The notes beneath the pieces are model-generated. The model was given only the letters and a program-made list of their open reading frames with translations, was not told the DNA's origin and made no database searches. The position numbers and the translations under genes are program-made. A stretch of DNA of 64,000 nucleotides, from the NCBI GenBank assembly GCA_964522605.1, contig CAZFWV010000004.1, forward strand, positions 1 to 64,000, written 5' to 3'. Shown here piece after piece: positions 54,812 through 64,000 of this stretch (positions are counted from its first letter, which is position 1; every line of letters begins with the position of its first letter). Source of the DNA: CAVZLD01 sp964522605. GTDB lineage: Bacteria; Planctomycetota; Planctomycetia; Pirellulales; Pirellulaceae.

Positions 54812-56452
54812 TCAAGCCATCGAGGCGGCTTCGGCTGCGCGAGCCGTTTCGGGCTTCCTCGCGGTCCACCAAAGGAGCGCATCTTGACGGGTCCACCGCC
54901 CGGCATCCTCACACCGGTCGAGCGCTTCGATCAGCTCACTCGCCGTCTGATACCGATCCTCGGGATTCTTCGACAAGCATTTCAGAACGACCAGTTCCAG
55001 ATCGTGAGGAATTCCCGCCTGGTATTGCGATGGGGGGACAATCGGTTCGTTCGCGTGCGCAACGATCACCTTGATCGCCCGGTCACTTTCGAAGGGAGGC
55101 CGTCCGCAGAGCAGAAAATAGGCGACCGCACCAAGCGAGTAGATGTCACTTCGGACATCCGGCTCGGTATCCCCGAGGGCCTGTTCGGGCGACATGTAGA
55201 GTGGTGACCCGGTGATCAATCCCTCGATCGATAACTGGACAGAGGGTGCGGAAACCACGGGCTTAGCCAGACCGAAATCGAGGAGTTTGGCGACGTCGTA
55301 GAGTCCACCCCGATGGGCCGCAAACAAGTTTGCCGGCTTGATATCGCGATGGACCAGGCCCAGCTGGTGGGCCTCGGAAAGCGCCTCACACGTTTGCCGC
55401 AATAGGTAAATCGTGCGTTCCGGTGTTAAGGGGCCGTACTGGTCTACCAGTTGCTGCAGACTGAGGCCGGGGAGATATTCCATGACGTAATAAAATGTCC
55501 CGTCCGCGGTTCGACCGTAATCGTAGATGTCGACGCTGTTCCAGTGCGACAGTTGGGCAATCGTCTGGACCTCGCGCTCGAAACGCGCCATCGCCCGAGG
55601 GTCGCCCGCCCGATCCGGCTGAATGAGCTTGATCGCGCACGGTCGGCGCATCAGCTGATGCTCCGCGAGATAGACTTCCCCCATGCCCCCGCTGCCGATC
55701 AGGTCGCGTAAGTGATATTGGCCAAGCTGGCGTGCCTCGAACGCTCGGTTACTGAGGTCGCGTAGGGTCCGAACGCCAACAATTGCCACGACGGCCCCGA
55801 CCGCCATCGAGAGGACTTCATTCGTAAGGTACTGAATCCCCGCATTGTGTGCCTCACGACAAACATTGTTCGTCGCGAATAGCCAGAAAGTTAACGCGAC
55901 GGGGGCCGCAGCCATCAGGCCGATCGCCCATGCTGCCCGAGTCCAGCGATGGGGAATCAAGAGGGCGTACGTGAAGATCAGCAGCAGCCAGCTACCAATT
56001 GGGGATGGCAAGAATCCTTTTTCCGCACATTCGGTGATGGCCAGGTACTGGACTACGAGAAAAAACACTGCGGGAAGCCCGAAGACCAGAGCTTCCTTGA
56101 AGCGAAGCTGGAAAATTGAGGGCACGCACGTGCGGCACAACGAGACTGCGCAGAATCCGAGGATCACGGTCACGAGCCCATGAAACATCTTCGCCGGACC
56201 TGTCAGTAGGCGTCCGTCGGGCCAGACCAGGTCGCGCAAGAAGAACACCGAAAAACCCAGGAACATCACGAATGCGGCCAGCCGGAGCCGCGATTGCAGC
56301 TGGGTCTTGATCTCGCCCGTGATCTCCGGACCGCTTCCCTGGATCAGTTCGATGCGTCGCGGGCGTGCTGGCAAACCGTTCCCCGGTGGTGATGCATCAA
56401 GCGTCACGTCCGTGGCGTTGGAGCTTCGTTCAGTCTTTGGCAGTTCCCGCAT
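54812..56452 (-). CDS. Ser/Thr protein kinase with N-terminal membrane domain
   Basis: This 546-residue protein has about six hydrophobic helices between 57 and 228, then a cytoplasmic Hanks-type kinase domain: G-loop GSGGMG (253–258), Lys275, HRDIKPAN (Asp370, Asn375) and DFG (392–394), with APE-like SPEQ. Placing the membrane domain before the kinase is the reverse of many bacterial PknB-type enzymes. No sensor domain is recognised. It lies upstream of leuC on the same strand, separated by the heptamer array. Confidence 0.92.
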   Translation of the reverse strand: MRELPKTERSSNATDVTLDASPPGNGLPARPRRIELIQGSGPEITGEIKTQLQSRLRLAAFVMFLGFSVFFLRDLVWPDGRLLTGPAKMFHGLVTVILGFCAVSLCRTCVPSIFQLRFKEALVFGLPAVFFLVVQYLAITECAEKGFLPSPIGSWLLLIFTYALLIPHRWTRAAWAIGLMAAAPVALTFWLFATNNVCREAHNAGIQYLTNEVLSMAVGAVVAIVGVRTLRDLSNRAFEARQLGQYHLRDLIGSGGMGEVYLAEHQLMRRPCAIKLIQPDRAGDPRAMARFEREVQTIAQLSHWNSVDIYDYGRTADGTFYYVMEYLPGLSLQQLVDQYGPLTPERTIYLLRQTCEALSEAHQLGLVHRDIKPANLFAAHRGGLYDVAKLLDFGLAKPVVSAPSVQLSIEGLITGSPLYMSPEQALGDTEPDVRSDIYSLGAVAYFLLCGRPPFESDRAIKVIVAHANEPIVPPSQYQAGIPHDLELVVLKCLSKNPEDRYQTASELIEALDRCEDAGRWTRQDALLWWTARKPETARAAEAASMA

Positions 56453-56577
56453 GTGACTACTATAGGCAGTTCCATCCGGGAGTGCGAATTGATGGGCTCG
56501 AAGACGATGATCGGCGCAATGCCGGCTTTGAGCCCGAGAACGAGCGTTGAAGAATTACGCGGCCATCGCCCCGTGAA

Positions 56578-57135
56578 TCAGGCGGCCGACCGTTCAGGTC
56601 GCGCGGCAGCGAGGACCCAACGGTCCATTTCGTCGGACGTGACCTGGCGGAAGGTCGCCGAAGGGCCCGCTGCCGCTCCCGATTGAACGAACGTGAGACC
56701 CGGCGCAGCGAGCATTCGCGGAACGTAGTACCACGCTCGTCCGAGATCGTGCGGTTCACCCACCGTTCGAATCAGCAGCAGTTGCGTGCCCGCCAGTTGG
56801 TTGGCATGCGTGGCCAGGACCGAGGCGGCGCTGCCCGGAATCAGACGCACGACGGCACCGCAGCGAGACAACGTTCGATGCGCCTCCTTCAAGGTCAAAT
56901 GAGGTTGGTCGGAGGGACGGGCGTCAAACAGATCGATTCCCGTGTAGCGAACGGGAGATTCTCCGCCCTGTTGGGCGAGTCGAATCAGCCGCTGCGAACC
57001 GGCCAGATCCCGGATTCCAACTTCGACGATCGCGCGGATGCGGTGCTTGCGAATCATTCGGTAGAGGGGGCGCTCCTCAACCGGGCGCGAAAACCAGCAC
57101 AAAAACATCGTTCCGACCAAGTCTTTGACTCTCAC
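56578..57135 (-). CDS. protein of unknown function, methyltransferase-like fold possible
   Basis: This 185-residue protein has no signal or membrane segment. The stretch AIVEVGIRDLAGSQRLI followed by YTGIDLFDARP resembles motifs I and II of SAM-dependent methyltransferases, but the usual second Gly is not clear. The C-terminus ends in an Arg/Ala-rich tail. It lies 125 bp upstream of the kinase gene in the same direction. Function is not assigned. Confidence 0.6.
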   Translation of the reverse strand: MRVKDLVGTMFLCWFSRPVEERPLYRMIRKHRIRAIVEVGIRDLAGSQRLIRLAQQGGESPVRYTGIDLFDARPSDQPHLTLKEAHRTLSRCGAVVRLIPGSAASVLATHANQLAGTQLLLIRTVGEPHDLGRAWYYVPRMLAAPGLTFVQSGAAAGPSATFRQVTSDEMDRWVLAAARPERSAA

Positions 57136-57276
57136 CCTGGCACCCTCGATTCGTTGATTGCCGTTGCGTTGGTGGGCTTGTTCTAAGACTTCGGCACGGT
57201 TCCGGTCACAAGTCGAGAGGAAGCCGGAGAACCAGACTTTCTTGCCAGCCTTTCCAGACCGATGTCGGCCGGGTCG

Positions 57277-58131
57277 TCAACGAAGTTCCCGGAAATGGCG
57301 CAAGAACTCCTGTTCGACGTCGGGAAGGCGCCGAGCCATGCGATACTCCAACCTGCCCGGGGGGGTATGAGATTGAATGTCCCCCAGGAATCGCTGCAAC
57401 TCCTCCTGTACAGGGGCAGGACCGTGAAGCAGGAAATGGACCCACGCCCACGCGTCCCGATAATGGTCGGCCTTCATTTCTGCTACGTCGCGCAGTTCCT
57501 CTAAATCACGCAGTTTAGGTGGGCGCCGCCACCGAAGACGAATCCGTGTTGCCGCCAAATGGGGGTTCTGATCGTAGCGCGCGGGCGGCGGCACTTCAAA
57601 GTATTCGGCCAGACCCTCATCGAGCCAGAGCGGGACCATCGGCAGGACCGAGTGCAGGACGGCGTGTGTGCATTCATGACGCAAATCCACGTCCATTTCT
57701 CGACTGTGGAAGGCAAACACCATTCCTGGTCCGCGATCCTTGATGAATAGCGCACGTCGCGAGGGAACTTGGGGAAAATAGTAGTGGACGTATTTCTGGT
57801 AAGTCCGTTGATCGTCGAACAGGTAGACGTGAACCGGCTCACGGGGCGTTGGCAGCTGTAGCAGCTGAGGGATTTTGACGTGAAGCTGGGCGATTTCTTC
57901 GAGCAACGGCTGATCCTCAGAGAGCGAGAAATTGGCCCGGTAGAGAAACAGGCCTTCGTGACGCTGTTCGGGCCAACGCGGCTCCGTTCCCCATAGCGGA
58001 ATGGCGAGAAAAGGCAGCATCACCAGTGAGATCGCGAACCGAGTGATCAAGGAGGGCTCGACGGCCCTCGAATTGGGCCGACGCGTTCCGTTCGAGACTC
58101 GGCGGCAGCGTAAAGTGATCTGTGACGTCAT
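57277..58131 (-). CDS. exported HEXXH metallopeptidase-like protein
   Basis: This 284-residue protein has a hydrophobic signal segment (about 30–48). The motif HECTHAVLHSVLPMVPLWLDEGLAEYFE has the HEXXH zinc site and the downstream Glu helix of gluzincin-type peptidases, similar to DUF1570 proteins. ATG 58131 is chosen because GGGAG precedes it and sequence upstream lacks coding character. It is probably exported. The substrate is unknown. Confidence 0.8.
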   Translation of the reverse strand: MTSQITLRCRRVSNGTRRPNSRAVEPSLITRFAISLVMLPFLAIPLWGTEPRWPEQRHEGLFLYRANFSLSEDQPLLEEIAQLHVKIPQLLQLPTPREPVHVYLFDDQRTYQKYVHYYFPQVPSRRALFIKDRGPGMVFAFHSREMDVDLRHECTHAVLHSVLPMVPLWLDEGLAEYFEVPPPARYDQNPHLAATRIRLRWRRPPKLRDLEELRDVAEMKADHYRDAWAWVHFLLHGPAPVQEELQRFLGDIQSHTPPGRLEYRMARRLPDVEQEFLRHFRELR

Positions 58132-58178
58132 GCGGCTCCCGGGATGTTTCACGGTGCAGTCACCCCTCGGACTTCCCC

Positions 58179-58973
58179 TCACGCGGTGCGACGGAGACTC
58201 ATCCAGCGTCGACGACGACGCACGGCACGGCGTCCGGCCGGGACCTCTCGACCTTGCGTAACGCGATTCGGGTAATCGCAGAACAAATCGCGTACGGTGT
58301 CCTGGTCGGTCAGCATCGCGACGCGCTCGCTGGCAGCGCGGAGAAGTGGGCGACGCGAATTCACTCCGTGACCGTCGCTTGCCACGAAATGGACGCACCC
58401 TTGTTGTAGGAGCGATTCCGCGAATTGCTGACTGGAACGACCGAAACCACCCAAGAGGCTGGAGGCGGTGATCTGAATCAGACATCCGGCGTCCACCAGT
58501 CGTGGCACGATCGCCGCATCGGTCAGGAGTCCCTGATTTCGTTCTGGATGCGAGAGGATCCCGATGCACCCGGCCGATCGCAGACGCGTCAGCAGGGAAT
58601 CCAGCGGCAAGTAGAGTTCATGGGGAAGTTCCAGCAGGAGGTGTCGATGGTGGTCCGCCAGGCTCATGATGCGCCCAGAGCGCCAGTCGTCCACCAGGTC
58701 GGGTTCGATTCGAACATCCGCGCCCGGCAAGACCGTCAGAGGAACATCCGCCTCGGCTAACCGCTCCTGCAACTCACGCGTTCGAGCCCGAATTCGATCG
58801 ACTCCATTCTGCCGGTAGGCACCGAGCTGGTGCGGAGTGACAACGATTTTGCGGACTCCGTCATCGACTGCGAGGCGGGCCATGTCGATCGCCTCGTGCC
58901 AACTGGCAGGGCCGTCGTCCATTCCGGGAAGCAGATGGCAATGCAGGTCGACAAAAGAACGCAATTCGTCCAC
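58179..58973 (-). CDS. PHP-family tyrosine phosphatase (CpsB/YwqE-like)
   Basis: This 264-residue protein starts with the metal-binding DLHCHLLPGMDDGP and continues with VTPHQLGAYR, LSHPERNQG and ASDGHG, the PHP-domain ligands of CpsB-type phosphatases. Those enzymes act on bacterial tyrosine kinases that control capsule or polysaccharide export. No kinase or polysaccharide genes are adjacent. GTG 58973 appears to be the start. A short basic tail (RRAVRRRRRW) follows. Confidence 0.85.
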   Translation of the reverse strand: MDELRSFVDLHCHLLPGMDDGPASWHEAIDMARLAVDDGVRKIVVTPHQLGAYRQNGVDRIRARTRELQERLAEADVPLTVLPGADVRIEPDLVDDWRSGRIMSLADHHRHLLLELPHELYLPLDSLLTRLRSAGCIGILSHPERNQGLLTDAAIVPRLVDAGCLIQITASSLLGGFGRSSQQFAESLLQQGCVHFVASDGHGVNSRRPLLRAASERVAMLTDQDTVRDLFCDYPNRVTQGREVPAGRRAVRRRRRWMSLRRTA

Positions 58974-59283
58974 GTAAGTGACTTCTTAGAAAAGACTTCG
59001 GGCGAGGGTCCCGGCGTGGCGTCCCCTCTTGCCCTGAAGAGTAGCTTGCGATGTAATACAGAGGCGCGGCGCGGAGTGTATCGGTGCCTTGGCTCTCGGG
59101 TCAAGCCAGCTTCGCTCGTGCTTGGTGGTTGCCAGTTCGTGGCTGGTCCCCGGAGGACGATTGCGAAGGATTGGCGGACACGGGTCACTCGAGAGTGGCT
59201 CGGTCATGCTATCGTCCGTCGACCGCTTTGCCTTCGAACGCCGCTGGTAACATTTCGCGTTTTGTGTCTTCTCTGCAGGATCG
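58974..59283. other. 310-bp divergent intergenic region
   Basis: This spacer lies between the divergent PHP phosphatase and KAS III genes and must carry their promoters. I see no confident −35/−10 pair and only a minor palindrome (CACTC/GAGTG near 59190). No gene is credible here. Confidence 0.5.
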
Positions 59284-60285
59284 TTGTCGCACGTGCCATA
59301 CGCAGCCCTCGGTCCGATCGCTGTTCACTTCCCGGCGCGCGTCGAGACGAACGAGGATCTTGCCCGCCAGTTTCCGGAGTGGAATCTCGAGCTGATCGCC
59401 TGCAAGACGGGGATTGATCAACGCTACATCGCGGCCGAAGGCGAGTGTGCGTCGGATCTGGGTTACCACGCGGCCTGCAAGCTGTTCACGCAATACGACA
59501 TCGATCCGGCGTCCATTGATTTTCTGCTCCTGTGCACGCAGACGCCCGACTATCCGCTGCCAACCACGGCCTGCCTGCTGCAGGATCGCCTGGGTCTCTC
59601 CACCCGGAGCGGCGCGCTGGACTTTAACTTGGGATGTTCCGGATTCGTGTATGGTCTGGCGGTGGCCGATGGGTTAATCCGGACGGGAGCCGTACGGCGA
59701 GTGCTGCTGATCACGGCCGAGACCTATTCTAAGTACATCGACCCGGACGATCGCAGTCTGCGAACGATCTTCAGCGACGCGGCAGCGGCGACGCTGATCG
59801 ACGCGGCGGATCAGCCGTCGCTGGAGGCATTTCATTTTGGCACCGATGGGCAGGGTGCCGACACGCTGCTCGTGACCCGCGGCGGCAACCGCCGGCCTCA
59901 AGATGCCCATCGGCCGCGGCATCGGAAACGCTGGAAGAGCGACCTTTACATGGACGGTCCGAGTCTGATGAACTTCACGATCGCCGCGGTGCCGCCGGTC
60001 ATCGACGATATTCTGAAGACGGCCGGACTGACATCCGACGACATCGATCTGTACCTGCTGCATCAGGCCACGCTGAAAATGTTGGAGCAGTTGCAGCAAC
60101 GACTCGATCTGACGGAGGAACGGTTGCCGGTTTGCCTGCGCGACTGCGGAAACACGGTCAGTTCAACGATTCCAATTCTGATTGATCGATTGCGCCAGCA
60201 GCAGCGATTGCGGCCCGGGAGCAGAAACGTGCTGATTGGGTTTGGGGTCGGTTGGTCCTGGGCGGGCTGTGTCTGGAGCGTATGA
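59284..60285 (+). CDS. 3-oxoacyl-ACP synthase III (FabH-like)
   Basis: This 333-residue thiolase-fold enzyme has the KAS III triad: Cys118 (LGCSGFVYGL), His260 (LLHQAT) and Asn290 (CGNTVSSTIP). It condenses an acyl-CoA with malonyl-ACP to start chain synthesis. TTG 59284 and GTG 59293 are both possible starts. A basic insertion (about 199–219, RGGNRRPQDAHRPRHRKR) precedes the C-terminal half. It stands apart from other fab genes here, so a specialised starter role is possible. Confidence 0.9.
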   Translation: MSHVPYAALGPIAVHFPARVETNEDLARQFPEWNLELIACKTGIDQRYIAAEGECASDLGYHAACKLFTQYDIDPASIDFLLLCTQTPDYPLPTTACLLQDRLGLSTRSGALDFNLGCSGFVYGLAVADGLIRTGAVRRVLLITAETYSKYIDPDDRSLRTIFSDAAAATLIDAADQPSLEAFHFGTDGQGADTLLVTRGGNRRPQDAHRPRHRKRWKSDLYMDGPSLMNFTIAAVPPVIDDILKTAGLTSDDIDLYLLHQATLKMLEQLQQRLDLTEERLPVCLRDCGNTVSSTIPILIDRLRQQQRLRPGSRNVLIGFGVGWSWAGCVWSV

Positions 60286-60304
60286 GTCGATTCCTAGCCG
60301 TGCC

Positions 60305-61171
60305 CTAATAGAGCGCCATCGACAGGCGTCGTCGGTAGTCGCGGGTCAACTCAGAGTCTTCCGGCAGCAGTCGAAAGATATCGACCATGATCTGGCGTGC
60401 ATTTTCTCGGATTGTCCCGGAGCCCTGCTGCACGACCTCTAGTGCGACGGCCAACGCATCTTCATAGTGTTCGCTCGCAGCGAGCGCATCGGCCAGGTTT
60501 AACTTCAGTTGGAGATCGTCGGGATTGGCGGCGACCGCGGCGCGGCAGCTCTCTACGTCGGCGACCGCGGCCCCCTGCAGTCGGCGGTCGAGTGCGGCCT
60601 TGATTCGTTCGGCGTCCGGTTCGAGAAAACCCCGCTGCGTGAGTTGGTCGAGGATTTTGCGACATTCGTCCAGGCGTTCCTGCGCATAAAGCAGGTCCGC
60701 TAGCGCGATCTGGGCGGCGAACAGATTCGGCTCGGCGGCGATCGCCTGACGCAAACGCGCTTCTGCCGCTTCCGGATCGGAGACGACGAGCGTTTGCCCC
60801 TCCGCAAGGAGCTTCTCGGCGGGTGATGGCAGAAACCGATCGAGCCAGGCTCGCACGTCGTCGGCGGGCATGGCACCCAGGAAGCCATCGACGATCCGCC
60901 CTTCGCGCAGTCCATAGACGGCCGGAATGGACTGAACACGGAATTCCGCCGCCGCTCGCGGGGTGGTCTCGGTGTTCGCCTTAACGAGCACGAATTGGCC
61001 GGCGAATTCGCGCGCGAGTTGCTCCAGGACTGGCCCCAGGATGCGGCATGGCTGGCACCAGTCGGCCCAGAAATCGACGACCACGGGGACGGAATGGGAT
61101 CGTTCCCGGACGTCCCGATCGAAATCCGCGTCGGTCGTCTCTACGATCCAGTTCGAAGGTGCAGCGTTCAT
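60305..61171 (-). CDS. thioredoxin/TPR protein (CnoX/YbbN-like)
   Basis: This 288-residue protein has a thioredoxin domain with an intact WCQPC active site (about 37–41) and then TPR-like helices (AEARLRQAIAAEPNLFAAQIAL, CRAAVAANPDDLQLKLNLADAL). This matches CnoX/YbbN chaperedoxins; E. coli CnoX lacks the first cysteine, which this one keeps. ATG 61171 is the conserved start. It converges with the KAS III gene, with 19 bp between stops. Confidence 0.88.
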   Translation of the reverse strand: MNAAPSNWIVETTDADFDRDVRERSHSVPVVVDFWADWCQPCRILGPVLEQLAREFAGQFVLVKANTETTPRAAAEFRVQSIPAVYGLREGRIVDGFLGAMPADDVRAWLDRFLPSPAEKLLAEGQTLVVSDPEAAEARLRQAIAAEPNLFAAQIALADLLYAQERLDECRKILDQLTQRGFLEPDAERIKAALDRRLQGAAVADVESCRAAVAANPDDLQLKLNLADALAASEHYEDALAVALEVVQQGSGTIRENARQIMVDIFRLLPEDSELTRDYRRRLSMALY

Positions 61172-61487
61172 GCGATTTAGTCTACGGCTTGAGGCCTCGC
61201 CCGCAACCAGGGAGGAGAAGCGGTCTGGGCGGCACCCACGGGAACTTGCGGAACCGCGTGGAACGTGGTAGCACTCGACGTTGTGCCGGAAGGCTGACGT
61301 TCGATTTTGTATTGGCCGATTGGCCGACCGCTTCCCGCCGATCCGTCTCACCGGCGTATGCGAGGCGATCGAGTGGCGCGGGGCCGTCGGTACGGTCCCG
61401 CTCGCCACCGGATGGCTTGATCGAACTGCGGCGTTCCCGTTCCGTGTTGATCATCAATCCCTTTCCCTTTGACTTCCAATCATTCCC
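61172..61487. other. 316-bp divergent intergenic region
   Basis: This spacer separates the divergent CnoX-like and M24 peptidase genes. I see no confident promoter pair, repeat or small gene. Long open frames in it have no coding character. Confidence 0.5.
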
Positions 61488-62591
61488 ATGATGGCTGACC
61501 GCAATCCGATTTCCTCTCGGCTGGACAAACTCCGACGCGCGCTGCGCAAGACGCGGGCGGACGCGATGCTGGTTACCAGTTTTCCGAACGTCACCTACCT
61601 GACCGGATTCACCGGCGACGACAGCTACCTGCTTGTGACCGATCGCGATCAGGTGATCCTCAGCGACATGCGGTACACGACGCAGTTGGAGGAGGAATGC
61701 CCCGGGATGGACGTGGAGGTCCGACCGCCGGGAGTGACGATGCTGCAGTTGCTTTCTCGCGCCGTCCGACGGATCGGGGCGCGTCGGCTTGCGCTCGAGG
61801 CCGACTCGGTCAGTGTGGCCTTTCGCGACCAGTTGGCAGGGGAGTTGCCGAAGGTCACGCTTGGTTCCACGTCCGGCGTGGTGGAAGAACTGCGGCAGAT
61901 CAAGGACCGCTCGGAGGTGCAAGAGATCCGCCGATCGGTGGATCTCGCCCAGCGGGCGTTTGCCGTGGTGCGTGCCGCACTGCGACCGGAGCAAACGGAA
62001 AAGTCGATTGCCAGCGAGCTGGAGTATCAGATTCGTCAGTTCGGCGGACGCGGGTGCAGCTTTCCGTCGATTGTCGCCGTGGGGCCCCGCGCGGCGCTGC
62101 CGCATGCAACCCCGACGGATCGGCAGGTGGGGGAAAGCGACTTTGTGCTAATCGACTGGGGGGCGTTCGCGGGCCTGTACGCGAGCGACTTGACGCGTGT
62201 TTTGGCCACCGGTAGAATCTCGCCCAAATTGGAGCGAATCTATCGAATTGTGCTGACGGCGCAGCAGCGGGCGATTGACGCGATTCGGCCCGGTGTCAAG
62301 TTAAGCGAAGTCGATGCAGCGGCTCGAACGGTTATCAGTAAAGCCGGCTACGGGCGGCAATTTGGTCATGGCCTAGGGCATGGAATCGGCCTGCAGATTC
62401 ACGAGGCGCCCCGTCTTGCGGCCAACCAGGACCAGCTGCTTCGCGCGGGAATGGTGATCACGATCGAGCCGGGAATCTACTTGCCGGGCTGGGGTGGTGT
62501 CCGCATTGAGGATGACGTTTTGGTGACCCGCACGGGGCACCAGGTCTTGTCGGATCTCCCCAAGGAATTGGAAAACTGCGTCGTTGGGTGA
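61488..62591 (+). CDS. M24-family Xaa-Pro aminopeptidase
   Basis: This 367-residue peptidase has an N-terminal creatinase-like domain and a pita-bread domain with the dimetal ligands in order: Asp (LIDWGAF), Asp (SDLTRV), His (HGLGHGIGL), Glu (TIEPGIY) and Glu (RIEDDVLV). It removes N-terminal residues followed by proline. ATG 61488 or 61491 is the start. It lies 60 bp before accB in the same direction, an arrangement common in many bacteria. Confidence 0.93.
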   Translation: MMADRNPISSRLDKLRRALRKTRADAMLVTSFPNVTYLTGFTGDDSYLLVTDRDQVILSDMRYTTQLEEECPGMDVEVRPPGVTMLQLLSRAVRRIGARRLALEADSVSVAFRDQLAGELPKVTLGSTSGVVEELRQIKDRSEVQEIRRSVDLAQRAFAVVRAALRPEQTEKSIASELEYQIRQFGGRGCSFPSIVAVGPRAALPHATPTDRQVGESDFVLIDWGAFAGLYASDLTRVLATGRISPKLERIYRIVLTAQQRAIDAIRPGVKLSEVDAAARTVISKAGYGRQFGHGLGHGIGLQIHEAPRLAANQDQLLRAGMVITIEPGIYLPGWGGVRIEDDVLVTRTGHQVLSDLPKELENCVVG

Positions 62592-62651
62592 TCCGGCTGA
62601 GCTCGGATTTACCTTCCCGTTCCTTCCCTTTCACGCTTTCGCGAGGTCTCC

Positions 62652-63134
62652 ATGACGGATTCAGAGTCCCCAGCCGAAGAAGTCTTCGATCTTGAACGCA
62701 TTCGGCGCCTCGTCGAACTAATGGAAGAGCATGGTCTGTCGGAGGTCGACCTGCGCCAGGAGGGGCAGCGGATTCGCCTGCGGCGCGGGACGACAAGCGA
62801 GGCGTCCAATGTGGCGGCGCCGGCGCTGCCGCCTCAGCCGACAACTCCCATTCCCTTGGTCACCGAAGGGCATCGGGTGGAGGACGAGAACATCGTGCTG
62901 ATTCGCAGTCCGATGGTTGGCACGTTCTACACACGCGCCAATCCCGACGCAGAAACGTTCGTCAAGGTCGGCGATCGAGTGACGCCCCAGACGACGGTCT
63001 GTGTGATTGAAGCGATGAAGGTCTTCAACGAGATTCCCGCGGAAGTATCGGGAGAAATCGTGGCCGTCCTGGCGGATAACGAGGAGGCGGTCGAGTACGG
63101 GAAACCGCTCTTCAAAGTGGACACAAGCAGGTAG
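62652..63134 (+). CDS. accB: acetyl-CoA carboxylase biotin carboxyl carrier protein
   Basis: This 160-residue protein has the biotin motif EAMKVFNEI (Lys123) at the usual distance from its C-terminus and a Pro/Thr-rich linker (about 55–72). Its N-terminal helices match AccB. It carries carboxybiotin between AccC and the transferase. AccC begins 3 bp downstream. Confidence 0.97.
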   Translation: MTDSESPAEEVFDLERIRRLVELMEEHGLSEVDLRQEGQRIRLRRGTTSEASNVAAPALPPQPTTPIPLVTEGHRVEDENIVLIRSPMVGTFYTRANPDAETFVKVGDRVTPQTTVCVIEAMKVFNEIPAEVSGEIVAVLADNEEAVEYGKPLFKVDTSR

Positions 63135-63137
63135 CGA

Positions 63138-64000
63138 ATGTACACGAGAATACTGGTTGCCAACCGAGGTGAAATCGCGCTACGGGTCATCCGTGCTTGT
63201 CGCGAACTGGGGATCGAAACGGTGGCGATCTTCAGTGAAGCCGATCGCGGCAGCGCCTATCTGGACCTGGCGGACGAAGCGATCTGCGTCGGCCCTGCAC
63301 GGTCGGCGGAAAGCTACCTGAAGATCGCGAACGTAATCAGCGCGGCGGAAGTGGGCAATGTGGAAGCGATTCACCCAGGATATGGCTTCCTGGCGGAAAA
63401 CGCGCACTTCAATGAGATCTGTCGCAGCTGCAATATTGACTTCATCGGTCCGACGCCCGAGGCGATGGAACGAGTGGGCGACAAGAATCAAGCGCGCGCG
63501 TTGGCGAGGACTGCGGAAGTGCCTGTCGTGCCCGGCAGCGATGGGCTGATTGAAGGAGAGGCGGAGGCAGTCCGAACGGCGCATGACATTGGTTTTCCGG
63601 TGTTGATCAAGGCGACGGCAGGCGGTGGCGGAAAGGGAATGCGCGTCGCGGCAAACGATCTGGCACTGAAATCGGCACTCCAGCAGGCGCGGAAGGAGGC
63701 GGAGGCGGCGTTCGGAAATCCGGGCGTCTATCTGGAAAAATATGTGGAAAACCCCCGGCACGTCGAGGTCCAGATCCTGGCGGATCATTTCGGACAGACC
63801 GTGCATCTCTGGGAACGCGATTGCTCCACCCAACGACGTCATCAGAAACTGATCGAAGAAAGTCCGGCGCCTAATTTACCCGAGGAAGTTCGGCAGGCGA
63901 TGTGTGAGTCGGCCGTGCGACTCGTCCGGCGGGCCGAGTACACGAATGCGGGAACCGTTGAGTTCGTCGTCGATAAGGACAACAACTTCTATTTCATCGA
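63138..64000 (+). CDS. accC: acetyl-CoA carboxylase biotin carboxylase, truncated at window end
   Basis: About 287 residues are present and the frame is open to the window edge. The ATP-grasp features are the N-terminus [16 protein letters not shown], the P-loop-like GGGGKGMRV, and the [18 protein letters not shown] motif. It carboxylates the biotin of AccB. It starts 3 bp after accB with a weak spacer, so the two are likely co-translated. Confidence 0.96.
   Translation, partial: MYTRILVANRGEIALRVIRACRELGIETVAIFSEADRGSAYLDLADEAICVGPARSAESYLKIANVISAAEVGNVEAIHPGYGFLAENAHFNEICRSCNIDFIGPTPEAMERVGDKNQARALARTAEVPVVPGSDGLIEGEAEAVRTAHDIGFPVLIKATAGGGGKGMRVAANDLALKSALQQARKEAEAAFGNPGVYLEKYVENPRHVEVQILADHFGQTVHLWERDCSTQRRHQKLIEESPAPNLPEEVRQAMCESAVRLVRRAEYTNAGTVEFVVDKDNNFYFI

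Overview
The window is about 64 kb of GC-rich bacterial DNA. It very probably comes from a planctomycete of the Pirellulales or a close relative. The signs are a MoxR–DUF58–BatA–vWA operon beside a PQQ-type propeller protein, a membrane-anchored HRDIKPAN kinase, an M1 peptidase fused to HEAT repeats, many secreted proteins of unknown function, and a respiratory chain with a split cytochrome b and a giant multihaem cytochrome c. No 16S rRNA or other marker is present, so this assignment is an inference. Three runs of exactly 100 N (34745–34844, 46174–46273, 50147–50246) are scaffold gaps, and one cuts a gene. I saw no rRNA, tRNA, CRISPR array, intact transposon or prophage.

Region 1 (1–20750) is a respiratory island on the + strand. 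It opens with the C-terminal subunit of a split cytochrome b. An octahaem PDZ/coiled-coil cytochrome c follows, then a small lipoprotein and a type-1-copper cupredoxin, ending at a strong hairpin. A second cupredoxin lipoprotein and a dihaem lipoprotein cytochrome lead into an aa3-type oxidase operon (coxB, coxA, ctaA, ctaB, a subunit III with a roughly 200-residue insertion, and subunit IV). An ABC exporter pair, Sco, a DUF420 protein and a small CPTC-motif protein complete the block. Together these look like a quinol-to-oxygen chain with its haem A and copper assembly factors.

Region 2 (20568–30919) holds a PQQ-like propeller protein and a tightly overlapping MoxR/DUF58/BatA/vWA operon, with a divergently read STN-domain protein at its end. 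Region 3 (31028–34592) has a HEAT/TPR protein, glycerol kinase and a thioredoxin/YHS-like exported protein. Region 4 (34593–41787) holds a long structured leader, rho, a ComEA-like protein, uvrB, an ECF sigma factor with a probable membrane anti-sigma factor, a small secreted protein, and rpsU on the opposite strand. Region 5 (41924–51168) has a UbiB-family kinase, typA, an orphan MalK/UgpC-type ATPase, an M1 aminopeptidase with HEAT repeats, and a CPBP membrane protease.

Region 6 (51372–58973, all on the − strand) carries a beta-propeller protein, leuD and leuC, a heptamer tandem-repeat array, a membrane Ser/Thr kinase, a gene of unknown function, a metallopeptidase and a CpsB-like PHP phosphatase. 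Region 7 (59284–64000) has a KAS III, a CnoX-like thioredoxin/TPR protein, an M24 aminopeptidase, accB and the start of accC, so fatty-acid synthesis genes flank it.

Non-coding features worth attention are a perfect 24-bp inverted repeat present twice about 13 kb apart in opposite orientation, a nested-palindrome element after the oxidase operon, the heptamer array upstream of leuC, and a hairpin-rich stretch with a promoter-like sequence upstream of rho.
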